A stretch of 64,000 nt of DNA from Grimontia celer (GTDB lineage Bacteria > Pseudomonadota > Gammaproteobacteria > Enterobacterales > Vibrionaceae). Both the position numbers and the translations under genes were made by a program. Positions 31,619-41,083 of this stretch are shown here, in pieces; the first letter of the stretch is position 1, and each line of letters begins with the position of its first letter. Under the pieces are notes generated by a model. It was not told the DNA's origin. It made no database searches and worked only from the letters and a program-made list of their open reading frames with translations. Where the stretch lies: the NCBI RefSeq assembly GCF_900055185.1, contig NZ_FIZX01000002.1, positions 1,182,586 to 1,246,585 of the forward strand. Direction: 5' to 3'.

Positions 31619-32371
31619 CTCCATCCCTTCCCTACCTATTTCCATCCAATCAGGGATATCGTTATCCATTAACCAACAATCAAGCTCATGGCCGATATGA
31701 GTGATGATGAGTTCCTTCGGTTGCAGCTTTTCATAAACCTGCCGGGCTACTTCAACGTTCCCATGGTTTGATCCCTCATGCTCAGGTGGAAACGAACAAT
31801 CAAGAATCAACGCGTCCAGTTGAGTTAGCGAGGCAAGAAAATCAAGAGTCTGGGCTGGTAACCCATCGGTATCAGTTAGATACACGATACTCTTTGGCCC
31901 ATACTCCAGCAGGTAACCAACTGTCGGCCTTGAGTGTTTAAGATGAAGCGGAGTGACGCGAAGCCCATTGATATTGACTACATCACCATGATTCATCTCT
32001 GGCAGAAACCTGAGGCAACCAGAGTGCTTAAGAAGATCCGCGCAGCCTTGTTCGTCATCCGGACACCACACAGGAATAGGAGAAGGATTGCCCCATCTCA
32101 AATGAAAAAGCCCTTGTACATGATCAACGTGGAAATGGGTCAGCAAAAAGCCATAGTAAGTACCCGCGGGAAAGCGTTCATGTAAATCCATCAGGCCCGC
32201 ATCTATTAACAATCTCTCCCGGGCGCTTCCTTTTCCCCATTCCACCATGGCAGAGCAGGGTTTTCGTTCAAATGCAGTGTGTTCTCTGGCTCTTTGACAT
32301 GCGGCACATTCACATCCATAAAGGGGAACCCCCCCTGCCGCCCCTGTTCCTAGCAAGGTCACTCGTAACAT
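31613..32371 (-). CDS. phnP: PhnP, 5-phospho-ribosyl 1,2-cyclic phosphodiesterase
   Basis: A 252-residue metallo-beta-lactamase-fold enzyme, the same length as E. coli PhnP. The metal motif HxHxDH is LTHFHVDHVQG, and GCECAACQRAR carries the zinc-site cysteines. It opens the cyclic ribose phosphate made by C-P lyase, the last step of the operon. The frame is open further upstream, but the ATG at 32371 has GGAAG and matches the family start. It is the last gene of the phn operon. An intergenic palindrome (32415-32460) separates it from the acetyltransferase gene. Confidence 0.93.
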   Translation of the reverse strand: MLRVTLLGTGAAGGVPLYGCECAACQRAREHTAFERKPCSAMVEWGKGSARERLLIDAGLMDLHERFPAGTYYGFLLTHFHVDHVQGLFHLRWGNPSPIPVWCPDDEQGCADLLKHSGCLRFLPEMNHGDVVNINGLRVTPLHLKHSRPTVGYLLEYGPKSIVYLTDTDGLPAQTLDFLASLTQLDALILDCSFPPEHEGSNHGNVEVARQVYEKLQPKELIITHIGHELDCWLMDNDIPDWMEIGREGMEI

Positions 32372-32414
32372 TGGTTCTTCCATGCACAAAAAAGTTGGGA
32401 AATTACCCAACTTG

Positions 32415-32460
32415 ATACCCAAACAACCACAAGATGCTCGCATTCAGGTTGTTTGGGTAT
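32415..32460. repeat. Palindromic intergenic repeat, copy 2
   Basis: ATACCCAAACAACC (32415-32428) pairs perfectly with 32447-32460 around a spacer holding AAGATGC. It lies inside the phn operon, between the acetyltransferase gene and phnP, and could act as an RNA hairpin on the message. Confidence 0.75.
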
Positions 32461-32488
32461 AGAATCTAAGCCCTTTAAATTTTGACAG

Positions 32489-33151
32489 TCAGTGGCGCTT
32501 CTCTACTGCTTCAATAAAGGCTTCGGCACTTTGCTGAAAGTAAGGAAAATACTGCCTGATTTTCTCTTCCGGCCAATCCCACCAGCATAGGCGTTCAAGC
32601 TTTTTCGCGGTTTCTATATTTTCAAACCTTGGTCGCAACGTCTTCGCTGGATTACCAACCACAATGGTATAGCTTTCCACATTTTTGGTGACCACACTGC
32701 CTGCGCCGATGATCGCACCATCTCCGACGCTGACGCCGGGGAGGATTATGACACCATGCCCAATCCAGACATCATTCCCAATAGTCACCCGGTTTTCCGC
32801 CCGCCAGTTAAATACCTCTGCATCCTTGTCTGAGCCGCCCTGTTGGAGATCTTCCATTCCATATTTTCCGGGTCGATAGGTAAAGTGATGTAAAGTCGGA
32901 CGCCACCAAGGGTGGTTGCCGGGATTAATCCGAACCTTTGATGCAATCGAGGTGAACTTACCAATTTCAGTATTCGCCACTTCACTGTCGGGACCAATAT
33001 AGCTGAAGTCTTGCAGTGCAACATGTTCCAATAGTGTGCGTTCGCCGACTTCAGTCCATCGCCCGAGCACCGAGTCAGTTACCACAGCATCGCGACAAAT
33101 TGTTGCCTCTTCATGCAAAGTGAGATTTGCGTCAATGTGATGCTTATCCAT
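32489..33151 (-). CDS. Hexapeptide acetyltransferase of the phosphonate operon
   Basis: A 220-residue left-handed beta-helix acetyltransferase with repeats such as GKFTSIASKVRINPGN, NRVTIGNDVWIGHGVIILPGV and GAIIGAGSVVTKNV. A CatB-like family of this kind is known in phosphonate operons, where it takes the place of phnO. The acetyl acceptor is unproven; in other operons aminophosphonates are acetylated. It overlaps phnN by eight bases, and GGAGG lies ahead of its ATG. Confidence 0.88.
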   Translation of the reverse strand: MDKHHIDANLTLHEEATICRDAVVTDSVLGRWTEVGERTLLEHVALQDFSYIGPDSEVANTEIGKFTSIASKVRINPGNHPWWRPTLHHFTYRPGKYGMEDLQQGGSDKDAEVFNWRAENRVTIGNDVWIGHGVIILPGVSVGDGAIIGAGSVVTKNVESYTIVVGNPAKTLRPRFENIETAKKLERLCWWDWPEEKIRQYFPYFQQSAEAFIEAVEKRH

Positions 33152-33719
33152 AGTGATTGCCTCCGTTTTCCTTGCAGAGTGCGATATCTAATTCACAAGC
33201 AAACTGAGCGACGGTGTCTTCAAGTTTCCCGCTGTTGTTGAGATGAATCGCATCGGCCGGGCGCACTGCATCATAGTGAATGGCGCGTTCTAATCGCTGG
33301 GCAATTTCTTCTGCGTTTTCTCTGCCCCGGGCTTCGAGACGTTCTCTGAGTACATCAGGGTTGACTGAGATCCACACGACTTCCAGCTGTTCCCCAAATA
33401 CCCCTCTGGCAAAGGGTAGATACGCACGAGAACCGTTCACCATCACATCCATGCCCGACGCCAACCATGTTTCCACTTCACGCCCCACCCCATAGCGAAG
33501 TCCGTTCGCTCGCCAGTGCATGGAAAACAGTTCTTGCTTGATACGAAGATCAAATTCGTCGCCTGACAAGGCAACGTGGTTTTCACTGCCAGCCGAAGCG
33601 GGTCGTGTAATGTAACGATGCGCCACCATCAATTTGTCGCAGAAGCGCTCTCTGGTGGCATTGATCAGCGAATCTTTCCCCGCCCCAGAAGCACCAAGCA
33701 CATAAAACAGCTTTGCCAT
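33144..33719 (-). CDS. phnN: PhnN, ribose 1,5-bisphosphokinase
   Basis: A 191-residue guanylate-kinase-like enzyme. The P-loop is GASGAGKDSL at residues 8-17. It phosphorylates ribose 1,5-bisphosphate to PRPP, returning the ribose product of phosphonate breakdown to metabolism. The ATG at 33719 (MAKLFYVLG) is chosen because AGGA lies seven bases ahead; the longer frame has no such site. It overlaps the acetyltransferase gene and follows phnM by 14 bases. Confidence 0.93.
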   Translation of the reverse strand: MAKLFYVLGASGAGKDSLINATRERFCDKLMVAHRYITRPASAGSENHVALSGDEFDLRIKQELFSMHWRANGLRYGVGREVETWLASGMDVMVNGSRAYLPFARGVFGEQLEVVWISVNPDVLRERLEARGRENAEEIAQRLERAIHYDAVRPADAIHLNNSGKLEDTVAQFACELDIALCKENGGNHYG

Positions 33720-33733
33720 TTTCATTTCCTGTT

Positions 33734-34870
33734 TTAGAACACGCGATGCCCCTGACGCCACACTTGCTGCACATAAGGCTGCTCGTAATGACGCTCCACC
33801 AGCAACAAATCTGCCCGCATGCCCTCCTTGATGATGCCGCGATCTGAAAAACTAAGCGCGGACGCTGGGTTACGTGTCGCCAGGCAAGTCGCCGAGGCTA
33901 GATCCAGCGCATTGCGCTCATCATCTGCAAGACGGAAAACCGCATCCAACAAACTGCCAGGGAAATAATCAGACGACAGTGCATCTAACACACCCAACGA
34001 CGCCAACTCATGAGCCGCCACATTGCCTGAGTGCGAGCCACCGCGAACGACGTTGGGTGCCCCCATCATGACTTTCAGACCAAGTTCGTGGGAGCGTTGT
34101 GCCGCTTCAACTGTGGTAGGGAATTCCGCCAACACCAGTCCCAACGCACGGGATTCTTCAACATGGGCACGGGTCGCATCGTCATGGCTTGCAAGAGGGA
34201 TATTTCTCTCATGGCAAAGGCTCGCAATCGCTCGTCGGTTTAGGTCTGACCATATCGCGGACTTTTCACGCTGGTCCTGTTCGAATGCAGCCATCTCCTC
34301 GTCATTGAGGTTGTATTTACCCTGATAGTACTCGTAATACTTGGTGAGATTCACGAACTGGCGCTGACCCGGAGAGTGGTCCATCAGGGACACCATATGA
34401 GTCTGATCCAAGTCGAGATAAAGCTTAGCTAAATCAACCGTCGTCTCGTGGGGCAACTCACAACGGATATGAACAAAATGCTCAGCGCGATTCAGACCTC
34501 TTTCGCCACTTTGGACAATGGTATTGATCATCTTGTCGAGGTTATCCTGACGATGACCACCATCGCGCACATCACCGACTGCAATCGCATCCAGAACCGT
34601 TGTGATACCGGCTCCGATAAGTTGCGCATCATGCGCTGCCATGGCCGAGAATGCTGGCCAGCTGACCTTTGGTCGCGGCGTGAAGTACTTTTCCAGATTG
34701 TCGGTATGCTGTTCAATTAGCCCCGGCATCAACCATCCCTGATTGCCATCTACCGCTCCTGGCTGATAGCTGGACGAATCAGACATGGCGCGAATAATGC
34801 CGTTCTCAACTTCTAACGAGCCATTAACGACTTCGTCTTCCAACACCAGTTGAACATTGGTAATGATCAT
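33734..34870 (-). CDS. phnM: PhnM, ribose 1-methylphosphonate 5-triphosphate diphosphatase
   Basis: A 378-residue amidohydrolase-fold enzyme with MPGLIEQHTDNLEKYFTPRP (metal-site His and Asp), LASHDDAT and SSDYFPGSL. It removes pyrophosphate from the triphosphate made by the PhnGHIL step, leaving the 5-phosphate that PhnJ cleaves. The length matches E. coli PhnM (378). The ATG has AAGGGAAGGAAG before it. Confidence 0.95.
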   Translation of the reverse strand: MIITNVQLVLEDEVVNGSLEVENGIIRAMSDSSSYQPGAVDGNQGWLMPGLIEQHTDNLEKYFTPRPKVSWPAFSAMAAHDAQLIGAGITTVLDAIAVGDVRDGGHRQDNLDKMINTIVQSGERGLNRAEHFVHIRCELPHETTVDLAKLYLDLDQTHMVSLMDHSPGQRQFVNLTKYYEYYQGKYNLNDEEMAAFEQDQREKSAIWSDLNRRAIASLCHERNIPLASHDDATRAHVEESRALGLVLAEFPTTVEAAQRSHELGLKVMMGAPNVVRGGSHSGNVAAHELASLGVLDALSSDYFPGSLLDAVFRLADDERNALDLASATCLATRNPASALSFSDRGIIKEGMRADLLLVERHYEQPYVQQVWRQGHRVF

Positions 34871-34885
34871 TGTCGCTTCCTTCCC

Positions 34886-35608
34886 TTAAGCCAGTTTCAA
34901 TGTGGCGGTTGAAATGTCGTAGAACTTATCTGCTACTTGCTGGCGGACGTATTCGTCGTGAAATATGCCAACAATTGCAGCACCCCGTTGCTTGGCTTCC
35001 AGAATGAGTTCAATCACGACATCACGATTCTTCTCATCCAGTGATGCCGTCGGTTCATCCAGCAAAAGAATCGGTGATTCAACGATAAATCCGCGAGCGA
35101 TGTTCACACGCTGCTGCTCACCACCAGAAAACGTCGCGGGCGCCAAATGCCATAGGTGTTCCGGCACGTTGAGTCGCTTCAACAAAGCCCCAGCCTTTTG
35201 CTGTGACGTTTCTTTGCATTCCCCTTGTTCCACCAAAGGTTGCGCGACGACATCCAGTGCACTGATGCGGGGAATAACACGCAGAAACTGGCTCACCCAA
35301 CCTAAGGTGTTTTTGCGAACATCCAGAACGTCGCGGGGCAGCGCACTGGCAATATCCACCCAATGCTCGCCTTGCGTTGTATTTTGGTGCCGTACATTGA
35401 TTTCGCCGTTATCGACAAGGTAGTTCGCATAGAGCGCACGGAGCAAGGTACTCTTGCCTGCACCTGAACGCCCCAGCAGCACGACACACTCTCCTTTGTC
35501 GACAGAGAAGCTGGAGTCAGCCAGTACGGAGAGCTTTGCGCTCCCTTGATTGTGAAGAACAAAGGTCTTACTGACATTCGACACGCTTAACATGGTTGTG
35601 TTTGTCAT
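34886..35608 (-). CDS. phnL: PhnL, ABC-type ATPase of the C-P lyase system
   Basis: A 240-residue ABC ATPase. Walker A is GRSGAGKST, the signature is [10 protein letters not shown], and Walker B is [10 protein letters not shown]. PhnL joins PhnGHI in attaching the phosphonate to ATP's ribose. It lies between phnK and phnM with short gaps. The ATG has AGGAAAA upstream. Confidence 0.95.
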   Translation of the reverse strand: MTNTTMLSVSNVSKTFVLHNQGSAKLSVLADSSFSVDKGECVVLLGRSGAGKSTLLRALYANYLVDNGEINVRHQNTTQGEHWVDIASALPRDVLDVRKNTLGWVSQFLRVIPRISALDVVAQPLVEQGECKETSQQKAGALLKRLNVPEHLWHLAPATFSGGEQQRVNIARGFIVESPILLLDEPTASLDEKNRDVVIELILEAKQRGAAIVGIFHDEYVRQQVADKFYDISTATLKLA

Positions 35609-35616
35609 GGTTTTTC

Positions 35617-36438
35617 CTACCCCTGCAACACGGATGATACGAGCAACTGCGTGTAAGGATGTTGTGGATCGTCGAGCACCTGATCGGTCAGCCCGGTTTC
35701 GACAATTCGACTCTCTTTCATCACCACCAATCGGTGAGCCAGTAATCTCGCGACAGCTAAATCATGGGTCACAATGACCACAGACAGCCCTAAGTCCGTA
35801 ACGAGATTTCGAATCAAATCCAGCAGCCTTGCCTGCACAGAAACATCAAGCCCACCTGTCGGTTCATCCATAAAGATGAGTCTTGGATGCGTCACCAGAT
35901 TCCGGGCAATTTGAAGCCTCTGCTGCATACCGCCAGAGAAAGTGATTGGCATGTCATCTATTCGGTCTGTAGGAATCTCCACCTGAGAAAGCCATTCCAG
36001 CGCTTGATCACGGATATCGCCGTAATGTCGGTTTCCTACCGCCATCAGTCGCTCGCCGATGTTGCCGCCAGCGGAAACCCTCGGGCGTAATCCATCCATC
36101 GGATGTTGGTGAACTACTCCCCAATCGGTGCGCAGTAATCGACGGCGTTCACTTTCAGAAAGCGCGTAGAGGCTCGCTTGTGAGCCACCCTCAAACTGGT
36201 AATTCACTGCGCCACAATCTGGCGTTTCACGACCTGAAAGCACACGTAACAAGGTGCTTTTTCCAGAGCCTGACTCACCCACAATACCCAGCACTTCGCC
36301 TGGCCATAAAGCAAAAGAGATGTCCTGACACCCCTTACCTGGCTGATAAAGCTTGGTAAGGCTTTCTACTTCCAATAGTGGCTGCAAGTTCGTTACTCGC
36401 ATCGTCGCGTGCTCGCGACCTAACTCTGTGACTGACAC
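35617..36438 (-). CDS. phnK: PhnK, ABC-type ATPase of the C-P lyase core
   Basis: A 273-residue ABC ATPase. Walker A is GESGSGKST, the signature [10 protein letters not shown] and Walker [11 protein letters not shown]. PhnK binds the PhnGHIJ core as a dimer. The frame starts with a GTG at 36438, inside the phnJ end (19-base overlap), with AGGAG ahead; an ATG at 36402 gives 261 residues, closer to E. coli PhnK (252). The overlap supports the GTG. Confidence 0.92.
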   Translation of the reverse strand: MSVTELGREHATMRVTNLQPLLEVESLTKLYQPGKGCQDISFALWPGEVLGIVGESGSGKSTLLRVLSGRETPDCGAVNYQFEGGSQASLYALSESERRRLLRTDWGVVHQHPMDGLRPRVSAGGNIGERLMAVGNRHYGDIRDQALEWLSQVEIPTDRIDDMPITFSGGMQQRLQIARNLVTHPRLIFMDEPTGGLDVSVQARLLDLIRNLVTDLGLSVVIVTHDLAVARLLAHRLVVMKESRIVETGLTDQVLDDPQHPYTQLLVSSVLQG

Positions 36439-37316
36439 GCGCGCTTCTCCTCTTGCTCCTTTGTCAGAGCATTTTTTGACTGCTGGTCATTGCAATAATC
36501 GGTATCAGAACACACGAAAATTCGGTTGCCTTTATCATCCGTTACTACCTCATCCAGAAAGCTGGTTGTTGAACCACAGATGCAGCAAGGCTCACCCCAT
36601 TGCTGAATTTCAAAGGGGTGATCGTCGAAATCCAGACTCTTCACATCCGTATAAGGGGGAATGGCGTAAATACGCTTCTCACGCCCAGCACCAAAGAGTT
36701 GCAGTGCGGGCATTTGATCCATCTTGGGGTTATCGAATTTCGGAATGGGCGAAGGGTCCATGATGTAGCGACCATTGACCCGCACTGGGTAGGCGTATGC
36801 GGTCGAGATATGGCCATAACGCGCGATATCCTCGTAGAGCTTCACATGCATCACGCCATATTCTTCCAGGCCATGCATTTTGCGTGTTTCCGTCTCACGC
36901 GGTTCAATAAAGCGTAATGGCTCAGGGATCGGCACTTGGTACACCAGTATCTGACCTTCAGTCAGTGTTTTTTCTGGAATGCGGTGGCGGGTTTGAATCA
37001 ACGCAGCCTGCTCTGTGCGCTCAGTAGTTTCAACGCCGGCAACCTTTTCAAAGAAGTGGCGGATGGAAACCGCGTTTGTGGTGTCGTCAGCCCCTTGGTC
37101 AATCACTTTAAGCACATCAGGCTCACCGATAATGGCAGCGGTGATTTGAATACCGCCTGTGCCCCAGCCATAAGGCATGGGCATTTCGCGGCCACCAAAC
37201 GGCACCTGATAACCGGGAATCGCAATAGCTTTTAGCAGGGCGCGTCGAATCATGCGTTTGGTTTGTTCATCGAGGTAACCGAAGTTATAACCACTTTGAA
37301 CGGCTTGCGGAGTCAT
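36420..37316 (-). CDS. phnJ: PhnJ, radical-SAM C-P lyase
   Basis: A 298-residue enzyme that breaks the carbon-phosphorus bond with a radical. The unusual iron-sulfur motif CX2CX21CX5C is intact, as in the E. coli protein: CCIC, 21 residues, C, five residues, C. The N-terminus holds PGYQVPFGGREMPMPYGWGT, around the glycine that carries the radical in E. coli. It overlaps phnI by four bases and phnK by 19. Confidence 0.96.
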   Translation of the reverse strand: MTPQAVQSGYNFGYLDEQTKRMIRRALLKAIAIPGYQVPFGGREMPMPYGWGTGGIQITAAIIGEPDVLKVIDQGADDTTNAVSIRHFFEKVAGVETTERTEQAALIQTRHRIPEKTLTEGQILVYQVPIPEPLRFIEPRETETRKMHGLEEYGVMHVKLYEDIARYGHISTAYAYPVRVNGRYIMDPSPIPKFDNPKMDQMPALQLFGAGREKRIYAIPPYTDVKSLDFDDHPFEIQQWGEPCCICGSTTSFLDEVVTDDKGNRIFVCSDTDYCNDQQSKNALTKEQEEKRACQSQS

Positions 37317-38413
37317 AGCGCTTCTCCTTCGCCCGATGCGTCGCGGGCATCAAATTCTTTTTGAAGCTTGCGGATGAGTTCGAGCTCAGCCTGAAAGTCC
37401 ACGTAGTGCGGCAACTTCAGGTGGCTGACAAAACCCGCGGCTTCAACGTTGTCGCCGTGCGCTAACACAAACTCTTCATCCTGAGCAGGGCCTTGTGGCA
37501 CTTCGTCATATTCGCCACATTGCAAGGCTCTATCTACCAAAGCCATCGACATCGCTTTACGCTCAGAAAACCCAAACGTGACGCCGTAACCTCTGGTAAA
37601 CTTCGCTTTGTGGTTTTTACTGCCAGTGAAACCATTGATCATCTGGCATTCGGTCATTTCGATATCACCAATTTCAATGGCAAAGCCTAACTCTTCAGGA
37701 ACGACTTCAAGCGTGACGTTGCCAGAGCGGATTTCACTGGCAAACGGGTGATTGCGCCCGTAACCACGTTGGGTGGAATAGCCCAATGCCAGCAAGAACC
37801 CCTCATCACTGCGCGCGAGTTGCTGCAACCTTGCACTTCGGTTTGCCGGGAATGTGGGTGGCTCCATGGTGATATCATCAGGCGCTGCACCGTTATCTTC
37901 CTCAGTCACCGTCAGGTCGAGGTTTTCCAGAATACTCATCACCCTTGGGCAATGTGCCATCTCATCGATATCACTCAGTTTGGCGGGTTCGCTACGTTCT
38001 CCACCTTCTGCCAACAATGCAAAATCAAGCAATCGATGGGTGTAGTCATAAGTTGGCCCGAGTACCTGCCCACCCGGCAAATCTTTATAAGTTGCAGAGA
38101 TACGGCGCTCGATTTTCATCCTTTCGGTATTGGCAGGTTCCGTCACCGCCAGCCGAGGCAACGTAGTGCGATAGGCGCGAAGCAGGAAGATAGCTTCCAC
38201 CAAGTCACCGCCAGCTTGTTTGATAGCCAACGCCGCAAGTTCTTTGTCATAGATGCCGCCCTCGGTCATCACACGATCTGTCGCGCCAGCGAGCTGTTCA
38301 GCGATTTGTTCGACATTCAGAGCGGCTTGCGAAAAAGAGCCCCGGCGCTTTTTGTCCTGCAATTTATGAGCAGCAGCGATCGCTTTCTCACCGCCTTTTA
38401 CAGCTACATACAT
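37313..38413 (-). CDS. phnI: PhnI, C-P lyase core subunit (nucleosidase)
   Basis: A 366-residue PhnI, near the E. coli length (354). MYVAVKGGEKAIAAAH at the N-terminus and LDFALLAEGG and GYGRNHPFASEIRSG later are family-typical. PhnI separates adenine from ATP while the phosphonate is attached. It overlaps phnH by 10 bases and phnJ by four. The ATG has GAGGAGG ahead. Confidence 0.95.
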   Translation of the reverse strand: MYVAVKGGEKAIAAAHKLQDKKRRGSFSQAALNVEQIAEQLAGATDRVMTEGGIYDKELAALAIKQAGGDLVEAIFLLRAYRTTLPRLAVTEPANTERMKIERRISATYKDLPGGQVLGPTYDYTHRLLDFALLAEGGERSEPAKLSDIDEMAHCPRVMSILENLDLTVTEEDNGAAPDDITMEPPTFPANRSARLQQLARSDEGFLLALGYSTQRGYGRNHPFASEIRSGNVTLEVVPEELGFAIEIGDIEMTECQMINGFTGSKNHKAKFTRGYGVTFGFSERKAMSMALVDRALQCGEYDEVPQGPAQDEEFVLAHGDNVEAAGFVSHLKLPHYVDFQAELELIRKLQKEFDARDASGEGEAL

Positions 38414-39012
38414 GTGGCCTCCTCAACTTCCAGGGTCACTTCGGTCGAACGAGGCAATGCAATAACGTCGGAGCCAGACGTAAACAGAATATCCACGCCA
38501 TGGGGGAAATGGCTGCGTTTTGTTACCAAAGCCAGAAGAAGCAGCGGGTTCAAACCCTTCACTTTCATTTTCGTTGTCGACTGAATACCGGGGCCAGCCA
38601 GCAACAGCACATCGCCTTCTCTAAGGCTATCTACCTCAATAATCAAGGTGGTGCTTCTGTCCGGGTAGTGTTCGCTACCAACATTAAAACCTTCAAAGTC
38701 TTCCAGTTCACTGCCTCTGGCAAGCGCGAAAGCGGACTCGCACTTTTGACCCGTGAGCGGAGCGGCACAGTGAAAACGGATGTTCTCAACCAAGGCTTCA
38801 TCTGAATTGAAGCGTTCTGATAGCCACAGGCTGGTTGCGTTGTCGGACAACGTCAGTAACACCTGGGTCGCTGCGCGGCTAGTTGTTCCAAACTGAGCGG
38901 TGTAGTCCAATGAAACCTGTTTCCCGGGGCGGGACATCGCCTCCATTAACTCTCGGAAGACCTGCTGTGCATCATGCACGGGTGACTCAAAACCCGCTGT
39001 TATCTTGCTCAT
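38404..39012 (-). CDS. phnH: PhnH, C-P lyase core subunit
   Basis: A 202-residue core subunit (MSKITAGFESPVHDAQQVFRELMEAMSRPG at the start is shared across PhnH). PhnH takes part in the PhnG2H2I2J2 complex. It overlaps phnG by four bases and has AGGAGAGGA before its ATG. Confidence 0.93.
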   Translation of the reverse strand: MSKITAGFESPVHDAQQVFRELMEAMSRPGKQVSLDYTAQFGTTSRAATQVLLTLSDNATSLWLSERFNSDEALVENIRFHCAAPLTGQKCESAFALARGSELEDFEGFNVGSEHYPDRSTTLIIEVDSLREGDVLLLAGPGIQSTTKMKVKGLNPLLLLALVTKRSHFPHGVDILFTSGSDVIALPRSTEVTLEVEEATCM

Positions 39013-39461
39013 TCGTCCTCTCCTCTCACCATGGTGAAAAAGTCGACTTTACTGGTAGCCACTTCCCTTGCACGCAACTGCTCCTGTTCTGCTTTTTCTG
39101 CGGCGAGCGGCGATATCAGGGCTTGCTGCAGCGCATCATGTGCAGAGGTTTGCATCATTGCATCCACCACAGCAGCGAGTTCTGCATGCCGCTTGTTTCT
39201 TCCAGTGACATAACTGTATCCCAGCTCGCCACTACCCAGTCGAACCACAGCACGGGTGATGGTGACATCGCCCATATTGAAAGCGTTGCCTGTACCGCCC
39301 ATTCGAGCGCGTACCTGAGCTAACCCCAGTTCAGGTGCGCGAACCAACTGGTATTGTGGGTCGAGTGCGAGTTTGTCCCAGTGCGTTATCAGCGCATTGG
39401 CATCCGTTCTTGCGAGGACTGACATCCAACGCTGGCGCGGTGTTTGCTTTTCCTGTTCCAT
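39009..39461 (-). CDS. phnG: PhnG, C-P lyase core subunit
   Basis: A 150-residue core subunit, matching E. coli PhnG (150). RQRWMSVLARTDANAL and MGDVTITRAVVRLGSGELGYSYVTGRNKRHAE are the family stretches. It begins directly after phnF (one base between the phnF stop and this ATG region) and has GGAG ahead. Confidence 0.93.
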   Translation of the reverse strand: MEQEKQTPRQRWMSVLARTDANALITHWDKLALDPQYQLVRAPELGLAQVRARMGGTGNAFNMGDVTITRAVVRLGSGELGYSYVTGRNKRHAELAAVVDAMMQTSAHDALQQALISPLAAEKAEQEQLRAREVATSKVDFFTMVRGEDE

Positions 39462-40157
39462 TCAATGCTCCAAAACAATCTCGACCAGATCAGAACGTGT
39501 GTGGGACGATGAAAACTCCACAATCCGGTCGGTTCCTGTGATCACGTTGGTGGTTTTAAACACCATGATGGGAGTCTTGCCAGATAGCTGAAGCAATCGG
39601 CAATCGGTTTTTTTCGGCATCATGGCTCTTAGCCGAGTGCTTTTACGGGTAAGGTGAACGTCCAACTTGTCTTTTAGAAAAGCGTGCAGAGAACCCACTT
39701 CGAAATGCTTCACTACCGGCCACCATTCAATGTCAGCAAGGTAGTGATCAATCACGCTCGCCGGCATGCCATTAATCTTTCTAAGGGTGCGAAGTTTGAT
39801 CACTTGCGATTCCATCTCGACACCAAACATGCCTGCTACTTTCTCGTTCGCAGCCACCAGTCCCCTATTGATCACCTGACTGGTGGGCAAACTGCCCTGT
39901 TCCATCAAGTTGTCCGTAAAGTGCGCTCCGGCGTGAAGTGGGTAGTCATACGGTTGGTTGACCACCATGTTGCCGCGCCCCTGTTGACGCTCGATGAGGC
40001 CGGTAAAAACCAGTTCGTCAATCGCACGTCTCACTGTGTGGCGGTTAACGTCATACTTCTTCGCCAGCTTGGATTCAGGCGGCAGGTAATCCCCCGGCTG
40101 AAAATGGCTGCGAACTTCCTGTTCAAGATGTCTGGCGATATCTAAATAAACTCGCAT
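39462..40157 (-). CDS. phnF: PhnF, GntR-family repressor of the phn operon
   Basis: A 231-residue GntR/HutC-type regulator. The winged helix is SKLAKKYDVNRHTVRRAIDEL with the following GLIERQQGRGNMV, and a UTRA ligand domain fills the rest. Genes named phnF in this position regulate phosphonate uptake or breakdown. The palindrome ACTTATCTAGACAAGT lies 26 bases before the start, and two copies lie before phnC. The ATG has GGAGGGA upstream. Confidence 0.94.
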   Translation of the reverse strand: MRVYLDIARHLEQEVRSHFQPGDYLPPESKLAKKYDVNRHTVRRAIDELVFTGLIERQQGRGNMVVNQPYDYPLHAGAHFTDNLMEQGSLPTSQVINRGLVAANEKVAGMFGVEMESQVIKLRTLRKINGMPASVIDHYLADIEWWPVVKHFEVGSLHAFLKDKLDVHLTRKSTRLRAMMPKKTDCRLLQLSGKTPIMVFKTTNVITGTDRIVEFSSSHTRSDLVEIVLEH

Positions 40158-40182
40158 CTTTTATCCCTCCGCATTCCACTGC

Positions 40183-40198
40183 ACTTATCTAGACAAGT
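40183..40198. promoter_or_regulatory. Probable PhnF operator before phnF
   Basis: ACTTATCTAGACAAGT, an imperfect palindrome centred on TCTAGA, lies 26 bases upstream of phnF. It shares its core with the twin sites at 43087-43128. Confidence 0.7.
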
Positions 40199-40221
40199 TG
40201 GGTGAAATAAAAATCGGGTTT

Positions 40222-41010
40222 TTAAATAAACATCTTGCGGATGTACTGGGACGCGAAGTCGATCAAACTGACGGTCACAATGACTATCAACATAATCGCG
40301 GCGGTCTGTTGGAACTGGAATCCGCGAATGGCTTCCCAAAGCAATACACCAATACCACCCGCACCAACCATGCCGACTACTGTGGCTGAGCGGACATTCG
40401 ATTCGAACCGGTACAAGGTGAACGAAATCCATAGTGGCAATACTTGAGGTAACACCCCGTACATCACTTCTTCAATCTTGTTGGCTCCGGTCGCCCGAAC
40501 CCCTTCGACTGGCCCGATATCGATTGCTTCGACCGCTTCAGAAAACAGCTTGGCGAGTACGCCCGTAGTGTGAACAAACAGTGCTAACACACCTGCGAAT
40601 GGACCTAGGCCAACAGCGACAACGAACAACATCGCGAAAACCATTTCGTTAATAGCACGCGCGGCATCCATCAAACGGCGCATTGGCTGATAAACCCACC
40701 AAGGCACGATGTTTTCTGCACATAGAAGCCCGAAGGGAATCGAAAGGAGTACAGAAAGTACGGTGCCCCAAATAGCGATTTGAATGGTGATCAGGGTTTC
40801 GTCGACATATAGCTTCCAATGCGTGAAATCCGGCGGGAAGAAGTCAGACCCCAGCTCTGCCATGTTTCCAGCATCTTTGATGAGTTGTGCTGGATTCATC
40901 TCAGAACCTTGCCATGACCAGGCAAGCACGAGAGCCACAATCAACATGCCAACAAAGCGTTTCCAGTGAGAAGTTTGTGGTGCGGTTAAAACGGCGGTAT
41001 TACTACTCAT
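40222..41010 (-). CDS. phnE: PhnE, phosphonate ABC transporter permease
   Basis: A 262-residue permease with six hydrophobic helices and the permease loop [25 protein letters not shown] (EAA-like). It imports phosphonates with PhnC and PhnD. A hairpin at 41052-41075 separates it from phnD. The ATG has GGAATTTTAG ahead. Confidence 0.95.
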   Translation of the reverse strand: MSSNTAVLTAPQTSHWKRFVGMLIVALVLAWSWQGSEMNPAQLIKDAGNMAELGSDFFPPDFTHWKLYVDETLITIQIAIWGTVLSVLLSIPFGLLCAENIVPWWVYQPMRRLMDAARAINEMVFAMLFVVAVGLGPFAGVLALFVHTTGVLAKLFSEAVEAIDIGPVEGVRATGANKIEEVMYGVLPQVLPLWISFTLYRFESNVRSATVVGMVGAGGIGVLLWEAIRGFQFQQTAAIMLIVIVTVSLIDFASQYIRKMFI

Positions 41011-41051
41011 TCTAAAATTCCATCAAGCTACAAATAACCGAGTTAAAAAGA

Positions 41052-41075
41052 AGAGCCGGAAAGAATTCCGGCTCT
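41052..41075 (-). terminator. Hairpin between phnD and phnE
   Basis: AGAGCCGGAA (41052-41061) pairs with TTCCGGCTCT (41066-41075); on the minus strand CTTTTTAAC follows, the form of a Rho-independent terminator. As phnE and the rest must still be read, it is probably partial, giving more phnCD than downstream message. Confidence 0.78.
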
Positions 41076-41083
41076 GTGGATCT

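Noticed and set aside
37748-38584. 278-aa open frame antisense to phnI and phnH
   Set aside because: It lies wholly opposite two clear phn genes and has no recognisable motif or Shine-Dalgarno.
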